Shown: positions 44,647 to 54,220, counted from the first letter of the stretch. The stretch: 64,000 bases of DNA from Phycobacter sedimenti (GCF_038148855.1 NZ_JBBVGR010000003.1:1-64000), one strand, 5' to 3'. Numbers and translations are program-made. The notes: generated by a model not told the origin, from the sequence alone.

Positions 44647-44732
44647 CTTTGGGGATCCTCCTAAATTTTGGGCAGCTTGCACCAAGATCGCCTCGGTGAA
44701 AACATAAACAGTATTGCCCCCAGAGGCAAAAC

Positions 44733-44742
44733 TTGATCAAAT
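44733..44742. promoter_or_regulatory. TTGATCAA palindrome before the PotF-like gene
   Basis: TTGATCAA (44733-44740) is a perfect palindrome followed by AT, 48 nt upstream of the binding-protein start. Its TGATCAAAT core recurs at 43933 before the aminotransferase. It is a candidate operator for the GntR regulator between them. Confidence 0.45.
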
Positions 44743-44787
44743 CCACCCCAGCCGGGCACTGAAACCGGCAGGCACAGGGAGATACTC

Positions 44788-45873
44788 ATGACACTCAAGA
44801 CGATGACACTGACCGCCGTCGTTGCCCTTAGCAGCGCGGCCGCCGTCGCGGAAGAGGTGCGCGTTTACAACTGGTCCGACTATATCGATGAAGCGCTGCT
44901 GGAGAAATTCGAAGCCGAAACCGGTATCGATCTGATCTATGACGTTTTCGACAGCAACGAGCTTTTGGAAACCAAGATGCTGGCCGGCGGGTCGGGTTAC
45001 GATGTTGTGGTCCCGACCGGCACCTTCCTGCAGCGCCAGATCATGGCCGGCTCGTTCCAGAAACTGGACATGTCCAAACTCCCCAACCACAAGAACATGT
45101 GGGATGTGGTCGAGGCCCGCACCGAACAGTACGACCCGGATAACGCCTATTCCATCAACTATATGTGGGGCACCACCGGCATCGGCGCCAATGTCGGCAA
45201 GGTCAAGGAACTGCTGGGCGAGGATGCCCCGATCAACTCGCTTGAGCTGGTCTTCAACCCTGCCAACATGGAAAAACTGGCCGAATGCGGCGTGCACTTC
45301 CTGGACGCCCCGGCCGAGATGATCCCCGCCGCGCTGAAATACATTGGCGAAGATCCCAACAGCCATGACCCGGACGTGATCGCCAAGGCCGAAGACGTCT
45401 TCATGGCCGTACGTCCCTACATCCAGAAATTCCACTCATCGGAATACATCAACGCCCTTGCCAATGGTGACATCTGCGTCGCGGTCGGCTGGTCCGGTGA
45501 TGTTCTGCAGGCCCGTGATCGCGCCGCCGAAGCCGACAACGGTGTCGAGATCGCCTACAACGCCCCAGTCGAAGGCGCTCAGATGTGGTTCGACCAGATG
45601 GCTATCCCCGTGGATGCTCCGAATCCGGATGCTGCGCACAAGTTCCTGAACTTCATCATGGATCCGCAGAACATGGCGGATGCATCCAACTACGTTTACT
45701 ACGCCAACGGCAACAAGGCATCCCAGGAGTTCCTGGTCGAGGACGTGATTGGCGATCCGGCGATCTACCCGGACGAAGCCACACTCGCCAACCTGTTCAC
45801 AACCACGCCTTATGACCCCAAAGTCCAGCGCGTCGTGACCCGTCTGTGGACCAAGATCAAATCCGGCACCTGA
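44788..45873 (+). CDS. Putrescine-binding protein (PotF/SpuD-like)
   Basis: Periplasmic binding protein of 361 residues with a signal peptide cut near AAVAEE. It retains PotF ligand contacts in recognisable segments: VYNWSDYI, the VVVPTG loop, VGWSGDVLQA (Trp and Asp contacts) and MWFDQMAIP (acidic amine contact). It is first gene of the plus-strand transporter, with a GGGAG ribosome site. Substrate class is fairly firm; putrescine versus spermidine is not decided. Confidence 0.92.
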   Translation: MTLKTMTLTAVVALSSAAAVAEEVRVYNWSDYIDEALLEKFEAETGIDLIYDVFDSNELLETKMLAGGSGYDVVVPTGTFLQRQIMAGSFQKLDMSKLPNHKNMWDVVEARTEQYDPDNAYSINYMWGTTGIGANVGKVKELLGEDAPINSLELVFNPANMEKLAECGVHFLDAPAEMIPAALKYIGEDPNSHDPDVIAKAEDVFMAVRPYIQKFHSSEYINALANGDICVAVGWSGDVLQARDRAAEADNGVEIAYNAPVEGAQMWFDQMAIPVDAPNPDAAHKFLNFIMDPQNMADASNYVYYANGNKASQEFLVEDVIGDPAIYPDEATLANLFTTTPYDPKVQRVVTRLWTKIKSGT

Positions 45874-45890
45874 TACTTCGATGCCAGATC

Positions 45891-45917
45891 CGGCAGGGCG
45901 CATCACGCGTCCTGCCG
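45891..45917 (+). promoter_or_regulatory. Intercistronic stem-loop after the PotF-like gene
   Basis: CGGCAGG (45891-45897) pairs with CCTGCCG (45911-45917), with inner GCG/CGC pairing and a 2-nt bulge, between the binding protein and ATPase genes. It probably stabilises the binding-protein message. Confidence 0.55.
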
Positions 45918-45984
45918 TCCTTATCCTAAGACCGTCCAAAGAGGCCCCGCGCCGCCTTGGACATGGACCGCGCAGGGGGCCGGC

Positions 45985-47112
45985 TTGACACTTCCCGTTT
46001 TTGAACCCTGGAACGATCCCGAGGCGAAGCCCTTGATCGAGTTTCAGAATGTCACCAAGCGTTTTGGCGACTTCACCGCCATCGACGATCTGACCATCGG
46101 CATCTACGAGCGGGAGTTCTTTGCGCTCCTTGGCCCATCGGGCTGCGGCAAGACCACGTTGATGCGGATGCTGGCAGGGTTTGAAACCCCGACAGAAGGC
46201 AAGATCTTCCTGTCCGGTCAGGACATGGCCCCGGTTCCGCCCAACAAGCGCGCCGTGAACATGATGTTCCAGTCCTACGCCCTGTTTCCGCACCTCAGTA
46301 TCTGGGACAACATCGCCTTTGGTCTCAAACGCGAGGGGCAATCAAAAGATCAGATCGAAACCCGCGTCGGCGACATGCTGCGCCTCACGCGACTTGAAAA
46401 ATTCGCCCGCCGCAAACCGCACCAGATCTCGGGCGGTCAACGTCAGCGGGTCGCGCTGGCCCGCAGCCTTGCCAAGGCGCCGAAACTCCTGCTGCTGGAC
46501 GAACCCCTTGGCGCGCTTGACAAAAAGCTGCGCCAGGACACCCAGTTCGAGTTGATGGACATCCAGGAAAAGACAGGCACCACCTTCGTGATCGTGACCC
46601 ACGATCAGGAAGAGGCGATGACCGTGGCCAGCCGCGTCGCCGTAATGGACAACGGCAAGATCATTCAGGTCGCCACCCCTGCCGACATCTACGAGGCGCC
46701 AAATTCGACCTATGTGGCCGACTTCATTGGCGATGTGAACCTGATCGAAGGCACCACGAAACCGATCGGCGAAGACACCTATGCGCTGCACTGGCGCGAG
46801 GGCGCCGAGCCGCTTACCGTCAAGACCGCCAACGGTTTTTCGGACGGGCAAACCGCGCATCTGGCGATCCGGCCCGAGAAGGTCACCATCTCCGCCGAGC
46901 GGCCCGAGGCAGCCGACAATGCGGTGCAGGGCAAAATCCTGGATATCGCCTACCTCGGGAATATCTCCACCTATCACGTCGAGCTGCCCTCGGGCGCGGT
47001 GATCAAGGCGCAGGCGGCCAATACTCGCCGCATCGCCCGCCGTTCCTACACATGGGAAGACACTGTCTGGCTGTCCTGGACCGCCACGGCAGGCGTTCTC
47101 TTGGCTGACTGA
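45985..47112 (+). CDS. Polyamine ABC transporter ATPase (PotG-like)
   Basis: A 375-residue ATPase: Walker A LGPSGCGKTTLMR, signature ISGGQRQRVALARSL, Walker B LLLLDEPLGALD, H-loop THDQEEA, TOBE domain (about 285-370). The start is a TTG at 45985, placed by the conserved PLIEFQNVTKRFG strand some 15 residues in and by an AGGGGG about 7 nt upstream; the start remains uncertain. The stop overlaps the next ATG by 1 nt. Confidence 0.93.
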   Translation: MTLPVFEPWNDPEAKPLIEFQNVTKRFGDFTAIDDLTIGIYEREFFALLGPSGCGKTTLMRMLAGFETPTEGKIFLSGQDMAPVPPNKRAVNMMFQSYALFPHLSIWDNIAFGLKREGQSKDQIETRVGDMLRLTRLEKFARRKPHQISGGQRQRVALARSLAKAPKLLLLDEPLGALDKKLRQDTQFELMDIQEKTGTTFVIVTHDQEEAMTVASRVAVMDNGKIIQVATPADIYEAPNSTYVADFIGDVNLIEGTTKPIGEDTYALHWREGAEPLTVKTANGFSDGQTAHLAIRPEKVTISAERPEAADNAVQGKILDIAYLGNISTYHVELPSGAVIKAQAANTRRIARRSYTWEDTVWLSWTATAGVLLAD

Positions 47113-47993
47113 TGCGCCGCTTTGCCCTGATCGCCATTCCCTACCTCTGGCTTCTGGCGCTGTTCTTGGTGCCTTTTGCCATTGTCCTGAAGATTTCACT
47201 GTCCGATGTGGCGCTGGCGCGGCCCCCCTATATGCCGCAATTCGACTGGGCTACGGGCCTTTGGGCTTTTCTGTCCGAGCTGGATTTCGAGAACTTTGTC
47301 TGGCTGACGCAGGATGACCTTTACTGGAAAGCCTATCTCAGCTCGCTCCAGATCGCCTTCTTTTCCACGCTGCTGACCCTGATGGTGGGCTACCCGATGG
47401 CCTATGGCATGGCCCGCGCCCCCGAAGAATGGCGCGCCACTCTGATGATGCTGGTGATTCTGCCCTTCTGGACCAGTTTTCTGATCCGGGTCTATGCCTG
47501 GATGGGGATCCTGTCGAACGAGGGCTTCCTCAATCAGGCGCTGCTGTGGCTGGGTGTGATCAACGAGCCGCTGACAATCCTCAACACCAACACAGCCGTC
47601 TATATCGGCATCGTCTACACCTATCTGCCCTTCATGATCCTGCCGATCTATGCCGCTCTTGAACGGATGGACGATTCCCTCATTGAGGCGGCCGAGGATC
47701 TGGGCTGCTCGCGCCTGTCCGCCTTTTGGCTGGTGACCATTCCGCTGTCGAAATCCGGCATCATCGCCGGCTGTTTCCTAGTCTTCATCCCCACCTTGGG
47801 CGAATTCGTGATCCCGTCGCTCTTGGGCGGCTCTGACACGCTGATGATCGGCAAGGTCCTGTGGGAAGAGTTCTTCTCGAACCGTGACTGGCCGGTGGCC
47901 TCGGCCGTAGCCGTGGTGCTGCTGCTCATTCTGATCGTGCCCATCGTGCTGTTCCAGCGCAACCAGCAGAAGCAACAGGAGGCCGAGCAATGA
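47112..47993 (+). CDS. Polyamine ABC permease (PotH-like)
   Basis: A 293-residue permease of standard length with six predicted helices and the EAA loop DSLIEAAEDLGCSRLSAFWLV. It starts at the last base of the ATPase stop and overlaps PotI by 4 nt. In contrast to the minus-strand pair, no insert is seen between the first helices. Confidence 0.93.
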   Translation: MRRFALIAIPYLWLLALFLVPFAIVLKISLSDVALARPPYMPQFDWATGLWAFLSELDFENFVWLTQDDLYWKAYLSSLQIAFFSTLLTLMVGYPMAYGMARAPEEWRATLMMLVILPFWTSFLIRVYAWMGILSNEGFLNQALLWLGVINEPLTILNTNTAVYIGIVYTYLPFMILPIYAALERMDDSLIEAAEDLGCSRLSAFWLVTIPLSKSGIIAGCFLVFIPTLGEFVIPSLLGGSDTLMIGKVLWEEFFSNRDWPVASAVAVVLLLILIVPIVLFQRNQQKQQEAEQ

Positions 47994-48805
47994 ACAGGAT
48001 GAGCTGGTTCAATACCGTATCGCTGAGTTTGGGCTTTGCCTTCCTCTACATCCCTATGGTGATCCTGGTGATCTTCAGCTTCAACGAAAGCAAGCTGGTC
48101 ACCGTCTGGGCGGGTTTTTCGACCAAATGGTACGGGGAGCTGATGCAGAACGAGGCTTTCCTCAATGCAGCCTGGGTCACGATCAAGGTGGCGGTCTTCT
48201 CTTCAACCATCGCGACCGTCCTTGGAACCATGGCCGCCTATGTGATGGTGCGCGGCGGGCGGTTCATGGGGCGCACCCTGTTTTCCGGCATGATCTACGC
48301 GCCGCTGGTGATGCCCGAAGTCATCACCGGCCTGTCGCTCCTGCTGTTGTTCATCGGGATCGGCCTTGATCGCGGGGTTCTCACCATCGTTCTGGCTCAT
48401 ACAACCTTTGCCATGTGCTATGTCTCGGTGGTGGTCTCTTCGCGGCTGGTGACCTTTGACAGATCGCTGGAGGAGGCCGCGCTCGACCTTGGCTGCTCTC
48501 CGGCGGAAGCCTTCCGCCTTGTGACGCTGCCGATCATCGCCCCTGCGGTGATCTCGGGCTGGCTTCTGGCCTTTACCTTGTCGCTTGACGATCTGGTTAT
48601 CGCTTCATTCACCTCGGGACCTGCGGCGACCACCCTGCCGATCAAGATCTTCTCGGCAGTGCGGCTGGGTGTATCCCCCGAGATCAACGCCCTGTCGACG
48701 ATCATGATTGCCATCGTCACAGTTGGCGTGATCACCGCATCATTAGTGACAAAGCATCAGGCGGTACGGCAGAAACGCGACGAACAAGCCGCGGCCCGCA
48801 GCTGA
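47990..48805 (+). CDS. Polyamine ABC permease (PotI-like)
   Basis: A 271-residue permease of standard length with six helices and the EAA loop RSLEEAALDLGCSPAEAFRLV. It starts within the stop of PotH (ATGA) and its own TGA overlaps the oxidase ATG by one base, so the five genes form one coupled unit. Confidence 0.93.
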   Translation: MNRMSWFNTVSLSLGFAFLYIPMVILVIFSFNESKLVTVWAGFSTKWYGELMQNEAFLNAAWVTIKVAVFSSTIATVLGTMAAYVMVRGGRFMGRTLFSGMIYAPLVMPEVITGLSLLLLFIGIGLDRGVLTIVLAHTTFAMCYVSVVVSSRLVTFDRSLEEAALDLGCSPAEAFRLVTLPIIAPAVISGWLLAFTLSLDDLVIASFTSGPAATTLPIKIFSAVRLGVSPEINALSTIMIAIVTVGVITASLVTKHQAVRQKRDEQAAARS

Positions 48806-50124
48806 TGCGGCGGATCTTTTCGGATTATGCCTATGGGCCAGGCCCGCGCACGGGTTGCTGGTGGGACGAAACAATCGCAGCCCCCGATTGGCCGGAGTTG
48901 ACCGGAGAGGTCAGCACGGAGGTCGCCATCATCGGGGGAGGCTTTACCGGAATCTCTGCCGCGCTCCACCTCGCAGAAACCGGGGCAAAGGTCACCGTCC
49001 TGGAGGCCGAAACACCCGGCTGGGGCGCCTCCGGACGGAATGGGGGCTTTTGCTGCCTTGGCGGCACCATGCTGTCCGGTCAAGCGATGCAGCGCAAATA
49101 CGGGGAAGAGGCCGCCGAAACCTACGCCGCAGGGGAGCTGGCCGCCATCGAACTGGTGCAGGGCCTTCTCGACCGACTCGGGATCGAGGCAGACACCCAC
49201 TCCAAAGGTGAAACCCGCATGGCGCACAGCCCGCGCGCCATGAAGGCCCTGCGCCGCGAAGCAGATGAGATCGCGGCCGGTGGCGATACCCCTCAGTTGC
49301 TGGAGCAACAAGATCTCCCGGATCATGGGCTGAACGGCACGTTTTTCGGAGCGCTCACCACGCCTGTCGGCTTTGGCCTCAATCCGCGCAAGTATCTCTT
49401 CGGGCTGGCAGGCGCTGCCGAGGCCGCTGGTGCCACGCTCTGCCAGAACAGCCCCGTCACCGCACTGTCGCAGGATGCCGACGGGCATGTCTTGACCACT
49501 CCTCGCAGGAGCCTGCGTGCCAAAAAAGTGATCATTGCAACCAATGGCTATTCCTGGGACGGGCTGCCGAAATGGCTGTCGGGCCGATACATTCCCGCGC
49601 AATCCACCGTCATGGTGACCCGCCCCCTGACCGATGAGGAGGTGCAGGCGCAGGGCTGGTTCAGCGATCAGATGGCCTATGACACACGCAACCTGTTGCA
49701 TTACTTCCGCCTGATGCCGGACCGGCGCTTTCTGTTCGGGATGCGGGGCGGTATCTTTGCCTCACCCCGCGCCGAAGCCGCGATCCGGCGGTTGCTGCGC
49801 AAACACTTCGAAGATCTGTTCCCAGCTTGGCGCGATGTGGAAGGCACCCATTTCTGGTCTGGCATGGTCTCTATGGCACGCAACCTTGTGCCTTTTGTCG
49901 GCCCGGTGCCCGGAACGCCGGGAATGTTCGCAGGGCTTTGCTATCATGGCAATGGCGTAGCAATGGGCACCTATGCGGGGCGGCTTTTGTCTGACCTGGT
50001 GCAAGGGAAGAAACCGGACCTGCCCTACTCCCCGGTGATTCAGAGCATGGGCAAGTTTCCCTTTGGCCCCGCGCGCCGGATCCTGATGCCGCCCGCCTAT
50101 GCCATGCTTGGGCTGATGGACTGA
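48805..50124 (+). CDS. FAD-dependent oxidase (gamma-glutamylputrescine oxidase-like)
   Basis: DAO-family flavoenzyme, 439 residues: the Rossmann motif VAIIGGGFTGISAALHLAE starts near residue 35 and the PuuB-like GWGASGRNGGFCC follows. Family members oxidise gamma-glutamylputrescine to gamma-glutamyl-aminobutyraldehyde. It is last in the putrescine transporter unit, supporting an amine substrate. No PuuA ligase is in the window, so another amine is possible. Its 3' end overlaps the convergent kinase gene by 28 nt. Confidence 0.85.
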   Translation: MRRIFSDYAYGPGPRTGCWWDETIAAPDWPELTGEVSTEVAIIGGGFTGISAALHLAETGAKVTVLEAETPGWGASGRNGGFCCLGGTMLSGQAMQRKYGEEAAETYAAGELAAIELVQGLLDRLGIEADTHSKGETRMAHSPRAMKALRREADEIAAGGDTPQLLEQQDLPDHGLNGTFFGALTTPVGFGLNPRKYLFGLAGAAEAAGATLCQNSPVTALSQDADGHVLTTPRRSLRAKKVIIATNGYSWDGLPKWLSGRYIPAQSTVMVTRPLTDEEVQAQGWFSDQMAYDTRNLLHYFRLMPDRRFLFGMRGGIFASPRAEAAIRRLLRKHFEDLFPAWRDVEGTHFWSGMVSMARNLVPFVGPVPGTPGMFAGLCYHGNGVAMGTYAGRLLSDLVQGKKPDLPYSPVIQSMGKFPFGPARRILMPPAYAMLGLMD

Positions 50125-50984
50125 AGCGCTGCGATCTCAAGCTCCATCGCCTCGCGGTCCTCTGCGCCGCCCCGTTCGGCCTTCCATAGGCAATAGGCCG
50201 CCATGCGCCAGTGAAACCAGGGCAACAAGACCCGAAGGCGCGTGACAACCTGTGGGTCCGGATAGGCCACCAGAAATGCGTCCTCCTCTCCCAAGCTAAG
50301 AGGTGCACCGCGATAGAGAAGCTGCATGGCAGGTGACAGGAACAGGGCCAGATCCTCTGCCGGATCGCCCAGTTTGGGGCATTGCCAGTCGATCAGGGTC
50401 AGGGTGCCGTCGTGCGCCACCAGGTTGCCGGGCACCGGGTCGCCGTGGATGAGCGTGCTACGCTCTGCTGGCAGCACGTGGCAGCTTGGACGCAGGGCAC
50501 GCAAGGCATCGCCGGTGCGGCAATCGGCCAGGATCGCCTCTGTCTGCGCTTCGAGCATAGAGCTGCCATTGGCGCCTTTGGGCAGCCCCGCAAAGGCCGT
50601 CTGGTCGTGCAGGCGACCCAAGAGGCGGGCGACAGGGGCCGGACCATGCTGCCAGGGCGCGCCCTTCAGATGGGAATACGCCAGCCAGTGACGCCCTTCG
50701 AAACAGCCTGAACGCACCAGATGCGGCACCATTCCGGTGCCCGACAGCGCTCGCAGCGCCGCCAGCTCACAGCCGGGATCATTGGAGAACAGGGGATTCG
50801 CACCACTTTGATCGTAGAGCTTCACCACGAGGGGCCCCATGCGCCACACGTAGTTCGAGCGCCCGCCGGTCAGGATCCGGGGTGCCTGTGCCTCCAGTCC
50901 CAGGCCCGCAAGATGGCTAAAGAACCTGGCGTGAAATTCGCAAGTCAGGGCTGACAGGGTCCGCTCCCATTGGCAAAGGCCCAC
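50097..50984 (-). CDS. Phosphotransferase of the APH/choline kinase family
   Basis: A 295-residue kinase-fold protein: the nucleotide-loop GGRSNYVWRM, invariant Lys in LVVKLYDQ, the catalytic Brenner motif LIHGDPVPGNL and the metal-binding LIDWQCPKLGDPAEDLA. It is likely a choline, ethanolamine or similar small-molecule kinase; resistance to aminoglycosides is not implied. It converges on the oxidase gene with 28 nt overlap, a rare but plausible arrangement. Confidence 0.83.
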   Translation of the reverse strand: MGLCQWERTLSALTCEFHARFFSHLAGLGLEAQAPRILTGGRSNYVWRMGPLVVKLYDQSGANPLFSNDPGCELAALRALSGTGMVPHLVRSGCFEGRHWLAYSHLKGAPWQHGPAPVARLLGRLHDQTAFAGLPKGANGSSMLEAQTEAILADCRTGDALRALRPSCHVLPAERSTLIHGDPVPGNLVAHDGTLTLIDWQCPKLGDPAEDLALFLSPAMQLLYRGAPLSLGEEDAFLVAYPDPQVVTRLRVLLPWFHWRMAAYCLWKAERGGAEDREAMELEIAALQSISPSMA

Positions 50985-51044
50985 GGATGTGGGGAGTCAC
51001 AAAGACGTCTTGCCGCTGGTCAAAAGGACCCTGCCAAACAGAGA

Positions 51045-51725
51045 TCAGGCGTCCGTGGACCGGTTGCGCAAGGCCGTCACAGAGGAGGCCAAGATCGCCG
51101 AGCCGCCCTCGGTTATCAAGACCACATCACTGCCAAGCATCTGGGTTTCTTTCACTTCGGTGTAAACCTCCGCCAGATCGGTCAGCACAACATCATCGCC
51201 TCTGCGGCTTTCGATGGTGAACGTATAGCTGCCTTCCTCAACCGTGTTGCCGTCCTTGTCGGTTCCATCCCAGGAATAGGGCTCTGCCGAGACGGGCAAC
51301 GCGATTCGGTTGACCTCTGTTCCATTGGAATCCCGCACGATCATCGTCACCGCATCAGCAGTAGCCGCAGGGTTCGGCGAAACCACCACTGGGGATGTTC
51401 CGTTGAAATAGCCGGGCGCCGAAACGCGCGCTTCCATACCAACCCAGCCGGACATGGCCGCCATGTTGGACAGTCCCAGCTGATTCTGCATCGCAACCAG
51501 TGTCTCGTTGCCCTGCACCTGCTGTTCCACCATCGAGAACTGAGCCAGTTGCGAGGCGTATTCGGTCGAATCAAGTGGCTCCAGCGGATCCTGATAACGG
51601 GCCTGAGCCGTCAGCATCTTCAGAAAGGTCTCGAAATCCGAGGTCAGCCCCGTTGCGCGCTTGCTCTGGGCGCTGCTGGATTGGGTTGTGGCTGCGGTGG
51701 TCGCCGCGCTTACTGCATCAGTCAT
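51045..51725 (-). CDS. flgD: Flagellar hook assembly (scaffolding) protein
   Basis: Caps the growing hook. The 226-residue product has the N-terminal FlgD signature FLKMLTAQARYQDPLEPLDSTEYASQLAQFS (split reading) and a C-terminal FlgD Ig/Tudor-like part with YSWDGTDKDGNTVEEGSYTF. It is 3 nt downstream of fliK, the usual pairing. Confidence 0.94.
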   Translation of the reverse strand: MTDAVSAATTAATTQSSSAQSKRATGLTSDFETFLKMLTAQARYQDPLEPLDSTEYASQLAQFSMVEQQVQGNETLVAMQNQLGLSNMAAMSGWVGMEARVSAPGYFNGTSPVVVSPNPAATADAVTMIVRDSNGTEVNRIALPVSAEPYSWDGTDKDGNTVEEGSYTFTIESRRGDDVVLTDLAEVYTEVKETQMLGSDVVLITEGGSAILASSVTALRNRSTDA

Positions 51726-51728
51726 TGA

Positions 51729-53387
51729 TTATACCCTCATGTCCACGCCGGTCGTACCCAGGCGGAGGTCTTTCATTTGTGTATCGGCAACCTCGTCAGT
51801 GATTGCCATGTCGGTATCCGTTCCACGAATGCCCGCCGCGGAGCCGGAGCCGTCGGAAAGCCCCTGCTCGGTCTGACCTCCAAAGGCAGAATCACCGCTG
51901 CTGAATTCGAAAGAGATGTCCTGGAACCCCATGCGGCGGAACTCTTCGGCCAATTCATTGATATGACGCCGCATGAGATCGCCCGTTTCCGGTCGCTCGG
52001 TCTGGATGGTCATGACGATACCCGTCTCACTCGTGGAGACGCGCATTTTCACGCGGCCCAGCTCTTCGGGGTTCAGCGACACTTCCATGTTCCGCTCACC
52101 CTTGGCGGCAAAAGCCTCGGCCAGCTGCGTTGCAATCATGCGCGGGGTTTCCACGCGATGAGTCGCGCCGGGCTGGAACACAGCCTCGGTCAATAGCTGC
52201 GACAGACCGGGCATCTCTGCAGTCAAGGAAGTGTGACTTGCCATCGAATCGGCCAGCAAGGATGCCGACTGTGATCCCTTGGCAATATCGGCCTGCAGGG
52301 TCTGCGCCAGCGAAAGCGCCGCGTTTGCCGAGGCCATAGCGGAGTTCGGCGCTGTCACGCCGGCGGCCGCAGCGCTGGCCTGAGAGACCGCAGGCGCAAC
52401 CTGCACCTCACCCTCGCGGCTGCGATACCGAGCCTGGCGTTTTTCACCGGCTTCCGCATTTTGAACCTGAACCTGGAACACCGATTGCGACGCAGATGCC
52501 GGAACCGGGTTTGCGGATGCAGGGGCGCCAGGCGACGTTCCCGCGCTCTGCAGGCGACCCTCAACACCTCTGTCCGAGGGCGGGCTTTGCTTGTCCCCCT
52601 CGCCGGCTTGCAGTTTGGCCTGCACCGCAACAGCTTCCTGAGACGCTGTGCGCCCTTGCCCCTGAACCTGAGACGATGCGGGTGTGGCGGTTCCCGTTTC
52701 GGAGCGGCGCATCTCACTTAGCCCGGCCTCCGCTTTCGCAGAACGCCCTGCCTCCTTGGCACCGGCTGCGTCCAACGGGACATCGCTTTCGGCCTGAGAT
52801 GTGTGTGATGCCCCCTTGCTTTCAAGGTCGGGTTTCGCCGCGGCCTCTGCCGAAACTGCCTGTCCGGCAGCGGATGCCTTGGCCGCCGCCGCATCCCCTA
52901 CTGTGGGTCCAGGCACAGCCATGCGGCCGCGTTTTGCCATGTCGGCATCACCTTCGGCATCATTGCTCTGCGGGTTCGCCGCATCCGAGGCTTCCCGAGC
53001 CATTTGCCCGAGCATTTCCCCATCAGTCCGGGAGGCCGAAGCCTTCACAGCTGCTTGCTCACGGCTCAAGTCATTCGCGGCTTCGGCAACGACTTCTGAG
53101 CCGTCCGATCCGGCCTGACTCTCAATCGGATCCGCAGCATTTTCGCTTTTCTCGGATGTCGAGTGATCGGCTTGACCTTTCGGGGCGCTGGAGGCAGCTC
53201 CCTGATCCGCATTTTTCGGTTTTGATGGCGTATCCGCTTCCGGCTTGGTCCGCTTATCCTCGACATGATCTGCAAAGGATCGATCCTTTGCCGTATTTGA
53301 CGACGACTTGTACGCATCCTGCGCCGGTGAGGCCTTGGTTCCCTGGGCTCCGCCGAGGGTTTGGCCAATGAGTGATGTGCTGTGCAT
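51729..53387 (-). CDS. fliK: Flagellar hook-length control protein
   Basis: Molecular ruler for hook length and switch of export specificity. The 552-residue product has a long Ala/Ser/Gln-rich low-complexity ruler (1-430) and a conserved C-terminal domain (about 435-520) with the LNPEELGRVKMRVS motif diagnostic of FliK. The ATG at 53387 is preceded by GGAAG. Divergent from the rod-binding protein gene. Confidence 0.92.
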   Translation of the reverse strand: MHSTSLIGQTLGGAQGTKASPAQDAYKSSSNTAKDRSFADHVEDKRTKPEADTPSKPKNADQGAASSAPKGQADHSTSEKSENAADPIESQAGSDGSEVVAEAANDLSREQAAVKASASRTDGEMLGQMAREASDAANPQSNDAEGDADMAKRGRMAVPGPTVGDAAAAKASAAGQAVSAEAAAKPDLESKGASHTSQAESDVPLDAAGAKEAGRSAKAEAGLSEMRRSETGTATPASSQVQGQGRTASQEAVAVQAKLQAGEGDKQSPPSDRGVEGRLQSAGTSPGAPASANPVPASASQSVFQVQVQNAEAGEKRQARYRSREGEVQVAPAVSQASAAAAGVTAPNSAMASANAALSLAQTLQADIAKGSQSASLLADSMASHTSLTAEMPGLSQLLTEAVFQPGATHRVETPRMIATQLAEAFAAKGERNMEVSLNPEELGRVKMRVSTSETGIVMTIQTERPETGDLMRRHINELAEEFRRMGFQDISFEFSSGDSAFGGQTEQGLSDGSGSAAGIRGTDTDMAITDEVADTQMKDLRLGTTGVDMRV

Positions 53388-53514
53388 GGGCTTCCAGACG
53401 TTCTATCTCGATGCAACCGGTCTACAGCAAAGCGGTTACGGCAATTTTAACCGGTTCTGTCGCAGTCTCTGAAAAATCGAAGCAATTCGAAACTTCTTTC
53501 AAATCGAGGCCAAA

Positions 53515-53829
53515 ATGCCGGATCCAATTCAAACCGTTCAAATGACGCCGATATCGAAACCGCTGTCAAACACGGTGTCACACACCCCAGCAGAAGACCC
53601 GCTTCGCAAGGCAGCCATCGACCTAGAGGCTTCATTTCTCGCGGAAATGTTGAAGTCGGCGGGGCTCGGAGAATCACGGGAAGGCTTTGGTGGCGGCGGC
53701 GCCGGAGAAGACCAGTTTTCGAGTTTTCTGGTTCGCGCCCAGGCCGAGCAAATTGCAAAGGCAGGCGGCATTGGCCTGGCCGAATCACTGTACCACGCCC
53801 TGAAGGAGGCACAAAATGACCACCCCTAA
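53515..53829 (+). CDS. Rod-binding protein (FlgJ N-terminal type)
   Basis: A 104-residue protein with the rod-binding domain: AAIDLEASFLAEMLKSAGLG and DQFSSFLVRAQAEQIAKAGGIGLAE. It corresponds to the N-terminal half of FlgJ; the muramidase domain is absent, as is common in Alphaproteobacteria. Its 3' end overlaps the next gene by 14 nt. Together with an unlinked lytic transglycosylase it would assist rod passage through peptidoglycan. Confidence 0.9.
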   Translation: MPDPIQTVQMTPISKPLSNTVSHTPAEDPLRKAAIDLEASFLAEMLKSAGLGESREGFGGGGAGEDQFSSFLVRAQAEQIAKAGGIGLAESLYHALKEAQNDHP

Positions 53830-54175
53830 CCCCCAAACCCATATCGACGAACTTGACCGAATCCTGGATGAGGAACGCGCGGCGCTGATGGAGGGAGATC
53901 TGGCGAAGCTGGAAAAGATCCTTGCACGCAAGGAAGACGTAATTGATCAGCTCAACGCCATCTCTGACCTGGAGCGCGACACGCTTGCCAAGGTTCAGAC
54001 CAAGGTGATGCGCAACCAGGACATGCTGGAAAGCGCCATGGAGGGCATCCGCTCTATCGCGGCCCGGATGGCCGAACTGCGCCGCGTACGTAAAGGACTG
54101 GACGTCTACGACAGCACCGGCCGCAAGACCCGCTATGGCACACGCCTCGACAAGAAGCTGGAGAAGCGCGCTTAA
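53816..54175 (+). CDS. FlgN-like flagellar chaperone
   Basis: A 119-residue protein, almost wholly alpha-helical/coiled coil, with heptad-like LDRILDEERAALMEGDLAKLEKILARKEDV (split here as a run of short helices). Position between the rod-binding protein and flagellin fits FlgN, the chaperone for hook-filament junction proteins. Similarity is weak and based on length, helices and context. Confidence 0.72.
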   Translation: MTTPNPQTHIDELDRILDEERAALMEGDLAKLEKILARKEDVIDQLNAISDLERDTLAKVQTKVMRNQDMLESAMEGIRSIAARMAELRRVRKGLDVYDSTGRKTRYGTRLDKKLEKRA

Positions 54176-54220
54176 GCCGATGCAATTTAGGGAAAATTCT
54201 ACGGATTGGAATTTGGCTCA

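Noticed and set aside
50097..50124. Overlap of the oxidase and kinase genes as a sign of a frameshift
   Set aside because: Both proteins have complete family motifs and plausible C-termini, so a short convergent overlap is the simpler reading.
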